DNA of 64,000 nt. It comes from Pseudomonas bohemica. Lineage in GTDB: Bacteria; Pseudomonadota; Gammaproteobacteria; Pseudomonadales; Pseudomonadaceae. Below are positions 19,101 to 28,459 of the stretch, piece after piece. Position 1 is the stretch's first letter. Each line of letters begins with the position of its first letter. The notes beneath the pieces are model-generated. The model was not told where the DNA came from, did not search any database, and worked only from the letters and a program-made list of their open reading frames with translations. A program made the translations under genes and the position numbers. The DNA lies in NCBI RefSeq assembly GCF_002934685.1, contig NZ_NKHL01000098.1:1-64000 (forward strand), read 5' to 3'.

Positions 19101-20234
19101 ATGAGCGGTTTATTTCCGTGTTTTGAAATCAGTGGTTCGCCGTTCGAACGAGGCGTGCAATACGGGCGTGCCTGCCCGCAGATCATTGCCCGAAGCATCG
19201 AAATCTATGGCAGGCAATTGCTGGACATGGGCTACGACTGGGTGGGCATCAAACGCCTGGTGAATCAGTTCAAGCCACAAATCGAGGCATTCGAGCCGCT
19301 TTATCTCGAAGAAATGCGCGGCATCGCCCAAGGCTCGGGTCATGACTTCGAAGCGATCATCCTGATTAACGCACGGACCGAGATCATCCATCTGGGTCGT
19401 CGTAATCAACGCGACACTCCCGAGCTTGACGGCTGCACGGGCGCTATTGTCTTGCCCGAAGCCACGCTGGAGAACGAGTTGTTGCACGGCCAGAATTGGG
19501 ACTGGCGCGCGGAATGCGCCGAGACCGGCATAGTGCTACGCATTCGTCGCGACGACGGCCCCGACCTGCTGACGTTCACCGAGGCGGGCGGCCTGGCACG
19601 CGTGGGGCTGAATTCCATTGGCACCGCCATCACCGGCAACAACCTTGAATCCGACCGCGACTATCAATCGCTTGGCGTGCCGTTGCCGTTGATTCGACGC
19701 AAGGCGCTGGAGGCCAATCATTTCGCGCTGGCAATGAAGACCGTGGCGGTCACCGCCAAGTCGGGCTCCAACAACATGATGCTCAGCCACGCGGGCGGTT
19801 TTGCGATCAACTACGAATGCGCGCCGGATGAAGTGTTCCCGCTGTACGCGGTCGACGACCTGGTGGTGCACGCCAACCATTGGCGCAGCCAGGTGGCCCA
19901 GATAAAGCTGAAAAACACCGGCATCGGTGGCGCGCCGGAAAGTTTTTACCGCGACATTCGCGTCGAAAAGTTGCTGAAAAAGCATCACGGCAGCCTGACG
20001 CTGGAGCATGTCAAAGCGGCATTCTTCGATGACTTTGGCACACCGTTCGCGGTATGTCGTCCGCCACGTCCCAGTTCCAGCGGCGAGGACAATCTGTCGG
20101 CTACCGTGGCGATGATCCTGATGCGCCCCGCATCCGGGTTCATGGAAATTGCGCCGCTGCCGGCGATCAACCGCCAGTTCGCGCAGTACCGACTTGAGAT
20201 GGAGACCGATTACGCTCGCTACGCCGTGTGGTGA
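19101..20234 (+). CDS. C45 family autoproteolytic acyltransferase/hydrolase
   Basis: 377-residue Ntn-hydrolase of the C45 family (type enzyme: fungal acyl-CoA:6-aminopenicillanic acid acyltransferase). The predicted self-cleavage site is D-G111-C112-T, making Cys112 the N-terminal nucleophile of the second chain; H-G-Q-N-W-D-W follows as is usual. Bacterial relatives hydrolyse or transfer acyl groups on amides, so a peptide-like or acylated amino compound is likely. It starts at ATG 19101 after GGGGGG; the longer frame to 19020 lacks a site. It leads an apparent operon with a peptide-type ABC transporter, suggesting it processes the imported compound. No signal peptide is seen, so action is cytoplasmic. 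Confidence 0.8.
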   Translation: MSGLFPCFEISGSPFERGVQYGRACPQIIARSIEIYGRQLLDMGYDWVGIKRLVNQFKPQIEAFEPLYLEEMRGIAQGSGHDFEAIILINARTEIIHLGRRNQRDTPELDGCTGAIVLPEATLENELLHGQNWDWRAECAETGIVLRIRRDDGPDLLTFTEAGGLARVGLNSIGTAITGNNLESDRDYQSLGVPLPLIRRKALEANHFALAMKTVAVTAKSGSNNMMLSHAGGFAINYECAPDEVFPLYAVDDLVVHANHWRSQVAQIKLKNTGIGGAPESFYRDIRVEKLLKKHHGSLTLEHVKAAFFDDFGTPFAVCRPPRPSSSGEDNLSATVAMILMRPASGFMEIAPLPAINRQFAQYRLEMETDYARYAVW

Positions 20235-20300
20235 GCACTGACTGATTGCCTGCCGTAATGCCGACACTCATGTCACCGGCTTCACAACCGAGGGAAATAC

Positions 20301-21242
20301 ATGCTCCGTTTGATCCTCCAGCGCCTGGCCATGGCGGTGCCGACGCTATTGCTGATCTCCATCGCGGTATTCGCGATGATTCGCCTGATCCCTGGCGATC
20401 CTGCACTGTTGATGCTGGGCGATATGGCCGACCCGACTCGCTTGGCGGCCCTGCGCCAATCGCTGGGGCTGGATCAGCCGCTGGCGGTGCAGTATCTGAT
20501 CTGGCTCAAGGCAGTTCTCAGTGGCGACCTCGGCGTCTCGATCACCAGCGGGCAGGCGGTACTGCCCTTGATCCTGGAGCGCTTCAGCGTGAGCGCGACC
20601 ATCGTCCTCAGCGCTGTACTGCTGGCGGCGCTGATTGCGGTGCCGCTGGGCATGCTCGCGGCGTGGAAGCAGGATTCGTTTCTTGATCTGGGCCTGGTCA
20701 CCTCGGCGACGTTGCTGCTGTCGGTGCCGGGCTTCTGGATGGGGTTGCTGCTGCTGTATGTGTTCGGTCTGGAGTTGGGCTGGTTCCCGGTAGTGGGCTA
20801 CGTGTCGTTCAAGGAAGACTTCGGCAAAGCCCTGGCGTATGTGGTGCTGCCGATCGCGACCCTAGTGTTGCATGAGAGCGGCGTGATCATTCGGATGGCC
20901 CGCGCCAGCACTATCGAGGTCCTGCGTCTGGATTACATCGCCCACGCCCGAGCCAAGGGGCTCAGCGAACGCTCGGTACTGTGGGGTCATGCCCTGCGTA
21001 ACGCCTTTGCACCGACCTGGACGCTGATCGGCCTGATCCTCGGCAATCTGCTCGGAGGCATCGCGGTGATTGAAACGGTGTTCACCATTCCCGGCATCGG
21101 CCGGCTGATGGTCGATTCCATCTACGCCCGTGATTACCCCGTGCTTCAGGGCAGTCTGCTGCTCATCACCTTCGTCTACGTGCTGGTCAATCTGCTCGTG
21201 GATTTGATGTATCCGCTGTTTGATCCTCGGGTGAAAATATGA
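20301..21242 (+). CDS. peptide-type ABC transporter permease (DppB-like)
   Basis: 313-residue inner-membrane permease of the DppB/OppB/GsiC family, with the characteristic N-terminal helix ending in R-L-I-P-G-D-P and a G-L-S-E-R-S-V-L-W-G-H-A-L-R-N EAA-type loop contacting the ATPase. About six membrane segments are visible. GAGGG precedes the ATG. It overlaps the next permease by four bases (ATGA), indicating translational coupling within one transport operon. Confidence 0.9.
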   Translation: MLRLILQRLAMAVPTLLLISIAVFAMIRLIPGDPALLMLGDMADPTRLAALRQSLGLDQPLAVQYLIWLKAVLSGDLGVSITSGQAVLPLILERFSVSATIVLSAVLLAALIAVPLGMLAAWKQDSFLDLGLVTSATLLLSVPGFWMGLLLLYVFGLELGWFPVVGYVSFKEDFGKALAYVVLPIATLVLHESGVIIRMARASTIEVLRLDYIAHARAKGLSERSVLWGHALRNAFAPTWTLIGLILGNLLGGIAVIETVFTIPGIGRLMVDSIYARDYPVLQGSLLLITFVYVLVNLLVDLMYPLFDPRVKI

Positions 21243-22111
21243 AGACGCTCAGGGACGCCGCGCCCGCCTCGATCCCCGCGCCGGCACGTCTACGGCAGCG
21301 AAACCTGCCTTCGTTCAACGCGCTGATCGGCGGCACGCTGCTGTTGGTCCTGCTGCTGCTGGCCGTCGGCGGCATTGTCTGGACGCCCTACGATCCGCTG
21401 CGCCTGGACCTCGGCCATCGGTTTCTGGCGCCCTCGTGGTCGCACTGGCTGGGCACCGACGAGTTCGGCCGCGACGTGCTCAGCCGCATCATGATCGGCG
21501 CCCGCACCAGTTTGTGGATCAGTCTGCTGACGGTGTTGCTGGCGATTACCGTCGGGACACTGTTTGGCTTGCTTGCTGGCTATCTACGTGGTTGGGTCGA
21601 CCGCTTGCTGATGATGGTCAACGATGCGTTGCTGGCATTTCCCGGGATGTTGCTGGCGCTGGGCTTGCTGGCGATCGTCGGCGCCAGCCAGTACGGCATC
21701 GTGCTGGCACTGGGCATCGCCTATGTGCCTACCGTGGTGCGGGTAGTGCGCAGCACTGTCTTGTCGTTGCGCGAACGTGAGTTCATCGAGGCATCGCGGG
21801 TGATTGGCAATTCCGAGATGTACACCATGTGGCGGCACATCGCGCCCAACTGCGTGGCGCCGCTGATCGTATTGGCCACCAGCATGTTCGGCTGGGCGAT
21901 TCTGTCCGAGAGCGCATTGAGTTTCCTCGGGCTTGGCGTACCGCCGCCCGCCGCGACGTGGGGCAACATGCTCGCCTCCAGCCGTCCGCATCTGGTCACG
22001 GCGCCGTGGCTGGGATTCTTTCCTGGCCTGATGATTGCCATCGCGCTGGTCGGCATCAATCTATTCGGCGACGCGCTGCGCGATCGTCTCGACCCACGGA
22101 TGAGCCGCTAA
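21239..22111 (+). CDS. peptide-type ABC transporter permease (DppC-like)
   Basis: 290-residue permease of the DppC/OppC family. The N-terminal tail before the first helix, the W-L-G-T-D-E-F-G-R-D-V-L-S-R block near residue 70 and the E-A-S-R-V-I-G coupling loop are typical. It pairs with the preceding DppB-like subunit to form the channel. The stop codon overlaps the start of the ATPase gene by one base (TAATG). Confidence 0.9.
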   Translation: MKTLRDAAPASIPAPARLRQRNLPSFNALIGGTLLLVLLLLAVGGIVWTPYDPLRLDLGHRFLAPSWSHWLGTDEFGRDVLSRIMIGARTSLWISLLTVLLAITVGTLFGLLAGYLRGWVDRLLMMVNDALLAFPGMLLALGLLAIVGASQYGIVLALGIAYVPTVVRVVRSTVLSLREREFIEASRVIGNSEMYTMWRHIAPNCVAPLIVLATSMFGWAILSESALSFLGLGVPPPAATWGNMLASSRPHLVTAPWLGFFPGLMIAIALVGINLFGDALRDRLDPRMSR

Positions 22112-23739
22112 TGAATACCGTCAAGCCACTGCTTCGCGTCAGCAATCTGTGTATTCAGGTGGGCGATGAAGGCCCGCTCGCCGTCGATCACTTGAGCTTC
22201 GACATGGCCCCCGGTGAGATCGTCGCGCTGGTGGGTGAATCCGGCAGCGGCAAGACCATGGCAGCCCGCGCCGTTATCGGCCTGCTGCCACCGCCGATGC
22301 GTGTCTCGTCCGGTAGCCTGATGTTCGGCGACGATGATCTGTGTGCCCTCGATTACCACGGCCTGCGCCGGGTACGAGGGGCCCGGATCGGCATGGTGTT
22401 CCAGGAGCCGATGGTGTCACTGAACCCCACCCTGACCATCGGCAGGCAAATGGCCGAGGGCATGCGCTTGCACACCGACCTGGACGACAAGACCATTCGT
22501 GCACGCTCGCTGGAGATGCTGCGGCGGATCGGCATCGACGACCCTGAGCGCTGTTTGAAAGCCTTCCCCCACGAGTTTTCCGGTGGCATGCGCCAACGCA
22601 TCATGCTCGCCTCGGTGATGCTGCTGCGACCGGCATTGTTGATCGCCGATGAACCGACCACGGCCCTGGACACGCTGGCACAGGCAGACGTCATCGCGCT
22701 GATGCTGGAACTGACCAAGGAGGTGGGCACCGCCGTATTGTTCATCAGCCACGACCTTTCGCTGGTGGTTCGACACGCCCACAAGGTGGTGGTCATGCGT
22801 CAAGGCAAGGCAGTCGAAGCCGGGCCGACACAGCAGATCCTGCTCGGCCCCAAGGCAGACTACACCCGGCAGTTGCTCGACGCGCTGCCAACTCGTGGGC
22901 AGTTGACCGCGCCGCCATCGGCCTCGCCGCTGGTGGAGATGCGCAACGTCATCATCGACCACCCCGGCCGCCATGGTTTCCTGACCCGTGGCACCGCCAA
23001 GCGCGCCGTGGACGGGATCAATCTGCAGATCGGCGCAGGAGAAACTGTCGCGCTAGTGGGCGGCAGCGGTTCGGGCAAGACCACCCTGGGCCGGTCCGTT
23101 GTCGGCTTGATCAGGCCGGTGTCGGGTGAAATTCTCTTCGACGGCGTGGACATCCTCGAAGGCGTCAACCGCGAGCATCGCCTGCAATGCCAGATGATTT
23201 TCCAGGACCCGGTGTCGTCACTCGATCCTCGCGCCAGAATCGCCGACATCCTCGTTGAGCCATTGCGCCATGTATCGGGCCTCACAGCAGCAGATCGCGC
23301 CGAGCGGGTGAGGGTGACTCTTGAAGATGTCGGCCTGGGCGAGCAGTTCGCCAATCGCTTTGCCCACCAGTTGTCCGGTGGTCAGCGACAGCGCGTGGCG
23401 ATCGGTCGGGCGTTGATTCGCAAACCTCGTTTGGTGATCGCCGACGAGCCCATTTCCGCGCTCGACATGACGATCCAGAAACAGATTCTCGAATTATTCG
23501 AACGGCTGCAAAAGCAGTACGGCTTTGCCTGCCTGTTCATCTCCCATGACCTGGCCGCGGTGGAGCGCATTGCCCATCGGGTGGCGGTGATGCAGCAAGG
23601 CCGGCTGGTGGAGGTCGGCACGACCGAGGATGTTTTCGACCGTCCGCAGCATGCATTCACCCGGCGGCTGCTCGCTGCCGCCAATCCGCTGCAGCGGCTG
23701 GCCGACGGCAGTTATCGACTGCGCGGCAATGGCATGTGA
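22111..23739 (+). CDS. double ABC ATPase (DppD-DppF fusion)
   Basis: 542-residue protein with two ATP-binding cassettes in tandem. The first has Walker A G42-E-S-G-S-G-K-T49 with F-S-G-G-M-R-Q-R and A-D-E-P-T-T; the second has G317-G-S-G-S-G-K-T324 with L-S-G-G-Q-R-Q-R and A-D-E-P-I-S. This is the fused arrangement found in GsiA-like and other peptide importers, replacing separate DppD and DppF subunits. It energises uptake by the two permeases upstream. Confidence 0.92.
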   Translation: MNTVKPLLRVSNLCIQVGDEGPLAVDHLSFDMAPGEIVALVGESGSGKTMAARAVIGLLPPPMRVSSGSLMFGDDDLCALDYHGLRRVRGARIGMVFQEPMVSLNPTLTIGRQMAEGMRLHTDLDDKTIRARSLEMLRRIGIDDPERCLKAFPHEFSGGMRQRIMLASVMLLRPALLIADEPTTALDTLAQADVIALMLELTKEVGTAVLFISHDLSLVVRHAHKVVVMRQGKAVEAGPTQQILLGPKADYTRQLLDALPTRGQLTAPPSASPLVEMRNVIIDHPGRHGFLTRGTAKRAVDGINLQIGAGETVALVGGSGSGKTTLGRSVVGLIRPVSGEILFDGVDILEGVNREHRLQCQMIFQDPVSSLDPRARIADILVEPLRHVSGLTAADRAERVRVTLEDVGLGEQFANRFAHQLSGGQRQRVAIGRALIRKPRLVIADEPISALDMTIQKQILELFERLQKQYGFACLFISHDLAAVERIAHRVAVMQQGRLVEVGTTEDVFDRPQHAFTRRLLAAANPLQRLADGSYRLRGNGM

Positions 23740-23801
23740 AGTGTTGGACTGCCGTTTCAATCGGAAGGCCCGAACGTTTTGTCTTGAACAAGGAATCGCT
23801 G

Positions 23802-25355
23802 ATGAAAAGCTCTTTGAAAAACGCGCTGGCGCTCGGGCTCATCGCCTTGGTAGGCGCTGGTGCCGCGCAGGCGCAAACGCTACGCCTGGCATTGAACTCG
23901 GACATTCGTAGCCTCGACCCAGGCGTCAACCGCGACGACCGCACCGACGAGGTGCTGCTACACATGGTCGAGGGGCTGATGGCCTATGGCGAAAAGGGCG
24001 AGGTCAAGCCATTGCTGGCGCAAAAGGTCGATGTCTCCGCTGATGGCCTGACCTACACCTTCACCTTGCGTCAAGGCGTTACCTTCCACAACGGCGAGCC
24101 GTTGACTTCGGCCGATGTGCTGTGGAGCTGGAACCGTGACATGGACCCGAAAACCCAGTGGCGTTGTCTGCCGGAGTTCGATGGCAGCGGCCTGAGCAAA
24201 GTGACCTCGGTCACCGCGCCTGATCCGCAAACCGTGGTGATGCAACTGGACAAACCCAGCGGGATGTTTCTCGCCACGCTGGCGCGTACCGACTGCGGCG
24301 GCACGGCGGTGCTGCAAAAGGCCTCGGTCAATGCGCAGGGGGAGTTCGTCCAACCCATCGGCACCGGCCCCTACCAGATGGGCGAGTGGAAACGCGGGCA
24401 ATACATCAGCCTGAACCGGTTCGACAAGTACCAGTCGCTGCCCGGCGCGCGTGACGGTTATGTGGGTGGCAAGCAGGCGCTGGTCGACGAAGTGCGTTTC
24501 GTGATCATTCCCGATCAGGCGACCGTCAAGGCAGCGTTGTTCTCTGGCGATCTGGACATGGCCGAGGTCACTGAAACCGATCTGCCGGAGGTCAAGGCTC
24601 ACGCCAACCTGAAAGTCTCCACGGCGCCGAGCGCGACCATGAACGTGCTGATGTTCCAGACTCGCGACCCCTTGCTCAAAGACCCGCGCATTCGTCAGGC
24701 GATCGCCGCAGCCATTGATATCGATCAGTTAGTGGCGACCACCAGCAACGGCTTCGGCGTTGCCAACAACTCGATCATCAGCGTGGCCTCCAATTACTAC
24801 AGCGCCGCGGAAAAAGCCGGTTTCAAATACGACCCGGCCAAGGCCACCGAGCTGTTGAGGCAGGCAGGTTACAACGGCCAGCCTCTGACCATCGTCGCCA
24901 ATCGCCGTTCGATGGTGCCCAGTTACGACCTGGCCATCATCGCCCAAGCGATGCTGCAGGCAGTGGGCATGAATGTGAATGTCGAAGTGATGGAATGGGG
25001 CACTCAGCTTGAGCGTTATCAGAGCGGTCGCTATCAGGCCATGTCGTTTACCTATTCAGCGCGCTTCGATCCGGCCCTCAGTTTCGAACAGGTGACCGGC
25101 AATAAAGACAAAGAACCGCGCAAGGCCTGGGATGACCCACAAGCCACGGAATTGCTGGGGCAGGCATTGAGAGAGGGCGATGTGGCCAAGCGGCAGGCGA
25201 TCTTCGACCAGTTGCACAAACGCTTCATCGATCAAGTACCGATGATCGTCATGTACAACGGCCTGGACATCATGGCGTTGAATCAGAAAGTCGAAGGTTA
25301 CAACTCATGGATCGGTCAGAAGCCGCGCCTGTGGGGCGTCAGCATCAAGCCCTGA
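23802..25355 (+). CDS. periplasmic peptide-type solute-binding protein (family 5)
   Basis: 517-residue extracellular solute-binding protein of the DppA/OppA family with a Sec signal peptide cleaved after A-Q-A near residue 24. It carries the family block Y-T-F-T-L-R-Q-G-V-T-F-H-N-G near 85 and an R-x-A-I-A-A-A-I-D segment near 290. It captures the substrate in the periplasm and delivers it to the permeases encoded upstream. The ATG at 23802 follows AAGGA. Only ten bases separate its stop from that of the convergent GntR gene. Confidence 0.92.
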   Translation: MKSSLKNALALGLIALVGAGAAQAQTLRLALNSDIRSLDPGVNRDDRTDEVLLHMVEGLMAYGEKGEVKPLLAQKVDVSADGLTYTFTLRQGVTFHNGEPLTSADVLWSWNRDMDPKTQWRCLPEFDGSGLSKVTSVTAPDPQTVVMQLDKPSGMFLATLARTDCGGTAVLQKASVNAQGEFVQPIGTGPYQMGEWKRGQYISLNRFDKYQSLPGARDGYVGGKQALVDEVRFVIIPDQATVKAALFSGDLDMAEVTETDLPEVKAHANLKVSTAPSATMNVLMFQTRDPLLKDPRIRQAIAAAIDIDQLVATTSNGFGVANNSIISVASNYYSAAEKAGFKYDPAKATELLRQAGYNGQPLTIVANRRSMVPSYDLAIIAQAMLQAVGMNVNVEVMEWGTQLERYQSGRYQAMSFTYSARFDPALSFEQVTGNKDKEPRKAWDDPQATELLGQALREGDVAKRQAIFDQLHKRFIDQVPMIVMYNGLDIMALNQKVEGYNSWIGQKPRLWGVSIKP

Positions 25356-25365
25356 GTGCGTCGTT

Positions 25366-25986
25366 TCAGTCGACCAGCGGCACCTGGCGGATGTGCGCGG
25401 CGATCAGCAGTTTGAGGCGCTCCATGTCTTGGTCGCGTAGGGCATCGAGCATCTGGAAATGCTCGCGGCTCGACTGCTGGGCGCGCAAATGCGTGCGCCA
25501 GGTCCCGCCAGGCGAAGTGGGGGGACGGCTGCGCATTTCTTCGATGAACTCGATCAGCAGGCGGTTGGTGCATAGGTTATAGAGGGCGCGATGAAAATCC
25601 AGGTTGGCGTTGTAACACTCCAGCAGCGTGCCTTCTTGAAGCAGCGTGTGAAAGCGTTGTGCGGCGCTGTCAATGAGCAGCAGTTGCTCTTCGCTGACCA
25701 CCATCTGGTTGACCGCTGCGCATTCGAGGGCGACACGGATTTCCCGCGCGTCCGACACCTGCGCCAGGTCCGGGGTATGAACGTAATACCCCCGGTTTGG
25801 AATGTGTTCGACCATTCGTTTGAGTACCAGCTGATCCAGCGCACGACGCACCTCGAGTCGCGTACACCCGTAGCGGGCCTCCAGGTCGATCTGCTTGAGC
25901 CAGCTGCCGGCCGGAAGAAGGCCGGCGTTGATGTCCTTGGACATCAAGAGCACCAACTGGCTGCGATCAGTAACGTTTTTCTTCAA
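25366..25986 (-). CDS. GntR family regulator (FCD type)
   Basis: 206-residue regulator with an N-terminal winged helix (motif A-R-Y-G-C-T-R-L-E-V-R-R-A-L-D-Q-L near 30-47) and a C-terminal helical effector domain of the FadR/FCD type (E-I-R-V-A-L-E, H-R-A-L-Y, A-H-I-R). I prefer a TTG start at 25986, preceded by GGATTTCTC, because the longer ATG frame to 26091 would leave only 12 bases to the divergent hydrolase gene and adds a non-family N-terminus. It sits between the transporter and the hydrolase and most likely controls them in response to the imported compound. Confidence 0.75.
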   Translation of the reverse strand: MKKNVTDRSQLVLLMSKDINAGLLPAGSWLKQIDLEARYGCTRLEVRRALDQLVLKRMVEHIPNRGYYVHTPDLAQVSDAREIRVALECAAVNQMVVSEEQLLLIDSAAQRFHTLLQEGTLLECYNANLDFHRALYNLCTNRLLIEFIEEMRSRPPTSPGGTWRTHLRAQQSSREHFQMLDALRDQDMERLKLLIAAHIRQVPLVD

Positions 25987-26103
25987 GAGAAATCCACAAA
26001 GCCCGAACAGGGCGTAATGACAGACAGCGAGAAACGTCGGCGAACCCCGCTTCTCGCTTACAACGGTTGCCAATAATGGCACAAATATCAACGAGGTTTA
26101 ACG

Positions 26104-26943
26104 ATGTTGGCCAACCCTGAAGACTCTCCGCAAGCACGTCATCGCAAGATGTACTACCGCGGCAGCACCACCATTTTTTCCTGCCGCAAGGACCCGCGTT
26201 TTGCGTACTGCCTGTACGTGCCGCAAAGTTTTGACGAGTCGCCGGACGATCACCAGTTGTTGGTCGCGGTGCACGGCACCGGGCGGACGATGGTCGAATA
26301 CCGCGATGCGTTTGCCGAGTTCGGACGCTTTAACCGTTACATCATCCTTGCCCCGTTGTTTCCGGTCGGCCCGTTGGGTGACGGCAACCCGCACGGTTTC
26401 AAATATCTGAAAGAGGGTGATATTCGGTATGACGAGGTTCTGCTGGCGATGGTCGATGAAGTCGCCCAGACGCTTGGCACCGCGTTCGACAGGTTCTCGC
26501 TGTTTGGCTATTCAGGCGGCGGCCACTTTGCCAACCGCTTCTATTATCTGCACCCCGAGCGTTTGCGCTCTGTGTCCATTGGCGCACCGGGCTCCGTGAC
26601 ATTGATCGACGAGAGCCGTGAGTGGTGGGTCGGCACTGGCGGGATTGAAGCCATCTTCGGCAAACGTCTGGACCTGGAGGCGTTGCGCCAGGTGGACGTG
26701 CAATTGCTGGTGGGGGCAGCGGATCTGGAAACGTGGGAAATCCACTATTCGCCGGATTCGGTGCAGTACAAAGAAGGTATCAACGACTCAGGCCGCACGC
26801 GTGTTGAACGCAATACGACACTTGCGCTCAATCTGCAACGCCACGACATTCGCGTGCAGCAGGACATAGTGCCCAACACCGCTCACGCCGGTATGTCGGT
26901 GGTGCCCTACGTCCAGGACTTCCTGTTGCAATTGCCTCGCTGA
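26104..26943 (+). CDS. alpha/beta hydrolase
   Basis: 279-residue alpha/beta hydrolase resembling polyhydroxybutyrate-depolymerase/esterase-like proteins. V-H-G-T-G-R-T near residue 58 forms the oxyanion region, the nucleophile elbow is G-Y-S-G-G-G near 140, and the catalytic His lies in N-T-A-H-A-G near 262. No signal peptide, hence cytoplasmic. GAGG precedes the ATG. Divergent from the GntR gene and next to a C45 hydrolase and peptide transporter, it may take part in breakdown of the same ester- or amide-containing substrate. Confidence 0.75.
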   Translation: MLANPEDSPQARHRKMYYRGSTTIFSCRKDPRFAYCLYVPQSFDESPDDHQLLVAVHGTGRTMVEYRDAFAEFGRFNRYIILAPLFPVGPLGDGNPHGFKYLKEGDIRYDEVLLAMVDEVAQTLGTAFDRFSLFGYSGGGHFANRFYYLHPERLRSVSIGAPGSVTLIDESREWWVGTGGIEAIFGKRLDLEALRQVDVQLLVGAADLETWEIHYSPDSVQYKEGINDSGRTRVERNTTLALNLQRHDIRVQQDIVPNTAHAGMSVVPYVQDFLLQLPR

Positions 26944-26944
26944 A

Positions 26945-26992
26945 GCTGCTGCTGGAGCGCTCGCGGTGCGGTCGGCCGCGATGCTGCAGCAG
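26945..26992. repeat. REP-like hairpin remnant
   Basis: GCTGCTGC at the left is mirrored by GCAGCAGC at the right around a GC-rich imperfect stem (GCTCGCGG, GGCCGCGA), filling the gap between two convergent genes. It may also act as a transcription stop, although no T-run follows. Confidence 0.45.
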
Positions 26993-27006
26993 CACTGATT
27001 GCAGGG

Positions 27007-27933
27007 TCAGCCCCCTTGCTTCGGCGCTACGAACGGCGCATCCAGTGGCGCAGTGTCGAAGGTCTGGACCAACTCGATGAGAATCTGCGTCGCAGGTCCC
27101 AGCGGTTTGTCCTTGCTCGCGTAAAGATAGAACGTCGGATTGCGGCTGCCACCCTTGTCCAGCGGTAATATCTTGAGCACCCCCTCTTTCATCTCGCGCT
27201 CGATCATGTGCCGTGGCAACCAGGCGAAGCCCAGGCCGCTGCTGACGAATTTGGCTGCGGTCGCCAAACTGCCCACGGTCCAGCGCTGTTCCGCGCCCAG
27301 CCAGCCGACATCACGGGGCTGGTTGCGACCGGAGTCGCGGATCACCACCTGCAGCTGGCTTTCCAGATCCTGGAAGGTCAACTCGCGGTGCATCTGATGC
27401 AGCGCGTGTTCGGGATGGGCAACGGCGACGAACTCCACGTTGCTCATCTCGGTGCCCAGATAGCCCGGAATGTTGAAGCCGCTGATGGCCAGGTCTGCCA
27501 CGCCCTCCAGCAGGACCTCCTCGACGCCGGACAACACTTCTTCGCGCAAGCGCACACGACAGCCGCGGCTCTGCGGCATGAACGCCGTGAGCGCGCGGAC
27601 CAGCCGGGCATTCGGATACGCGGCATCGACCACCAGACGCACCTCGGCCTCCCAGCCTTGTTCCATGTGATGGGCAAGGTCCTCCAGCTGGCTGGCATTC
27701 TTCACCAATTGCCGCGAACGGCGTAACAGTACCTCGCCCGCTTCGGTCAGCACGGCTTTGCGGCCATCGATGCGCAGCAGCGGCACGCCAAGCTGGTCCT
27801 GCATCCGGGCCACGGTATAGCTCACCGAAGACTGCGAGCGGTGCAGCGCTTCGGCGGCCTGGGCAAAACCACCATGATCGACCACGGCCTGCAGAGTGCG
27901 CCATTGATCAAGGGTCACGCGGGGCGCTTTCAT
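27007..27933 (-). CDS. LysR family transcriptional regulator
   Basis: 308-residue LysR-type regulator. The N-terminal winged helix contains A-Q-A-A-E-A-L-H-R-S-Q-S-S-V-S-Y (about 24-40), followed by a linker helix and the effector-binding domain. It ends in the gap facing the hydrolase gene. It diverges from the small secreted-protein gene at 27984, 50 bases away, which could be its target; a role in the transporter locus is equally possible. Confidence 0.88.
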   Translation of the reverse strand: MKAPRVTLDQWRTLQAVVDHGGFAQAAEALHRSQSSVSYTVARMQDQLGVPLLRIDGRKAVLTEAGEVLLRRSRQLVKNASQLEDLAHHMEQGWEAEVRLVVDAAYPNARLVRALTAFMPQSRGCRVRLREEVLSGVEEVLLEGVADLAISGFNIPGYLGTEMSNVEFVAVAHPEHALHQMHRELTFQDLESQLQVVIRDSGRNQPRDVGWLGAEQRWTVGSLATAAKFVSSGLGFAWLPRHMIEREMKEGVLKILPLDKGGSRNPTFYLYASKDKPLGPATQILIELVQTFDTAPLDAPFVAPKQGG

Positions 27934-27983
27934 CTGTCGCTCCTATTGTCCTAAGCTGGCACCCCCTGAGTGGAGACTGCCGC

Positions 27984-28298
27984 ATGAAAAGATTCTGTTG
28001 TGTGCTGCTGACGATGTTGCCCCTGAGCGCCTTTGCCTACCCCATCGATGTGGAAAAACACATCAACGGCGTGCAAATCGACTACAACAGCCACGACACC
28101 GCTTACGACATCGGCAATATCACCGTGAACAACTACGGCGACGTGCCAGCCAAGTGCACCGCAGTGTTCAGCAACGGCCCTGAAGCGCCGCGCACACGCC
28201 GGGTGCAGATTGCGCCGAAAACCAGCAGCAACATAGCCGTCAAATTCAGCCGGGAAATCGTCAAATTGCGGATCAAGCTGAGCTGCGATCCGCAATGA
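27984..28298 (+). CDS. small secreted protein, Pseudomonas-conserved
   Basis: 104-residue protein with a signal peptide (MKRFCCVLLTMLPLSAFA), two cysteines in the mature part (K-C-T-A-V-F and L-S-C-D), and an all-beta look (G-N-I-T-V-N-N-Y-G). I recognise the type as a small periplasmic protein widespread in Pseudomonas, sometimes mislabelled 3-phosphoglycerate kinase; no enzymatic motif supports that name. The function is unknown. It is divergent from the LysR gene. Confidence 0.7.
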   Translation: MKRFCCVLLTMLPLSAFAYPIDVEKHINGVQIDYNSHDTAYDIGNITVNNYGDVPAKCTAVFSNGPEAPRTRRVQIAPKTSSNIAVKFSREIVKLRIKLSCDPQ

Positions 28299-28459
28299 TC
28301 CGTAGCCTTCCGGCGCGAGAGCCTAGTGCGCTTCCTTCGAAGAAACAATTTATTAGATGTTTAGTAGCAGTTTTATGCGCTTTTTCATCGAGACAGCCAC
28401 CTGCAGCCTCCAGCCCCCGAATTCAGCCGCACAGGCTCGCTGGCTGCATGGGGGGGCTT

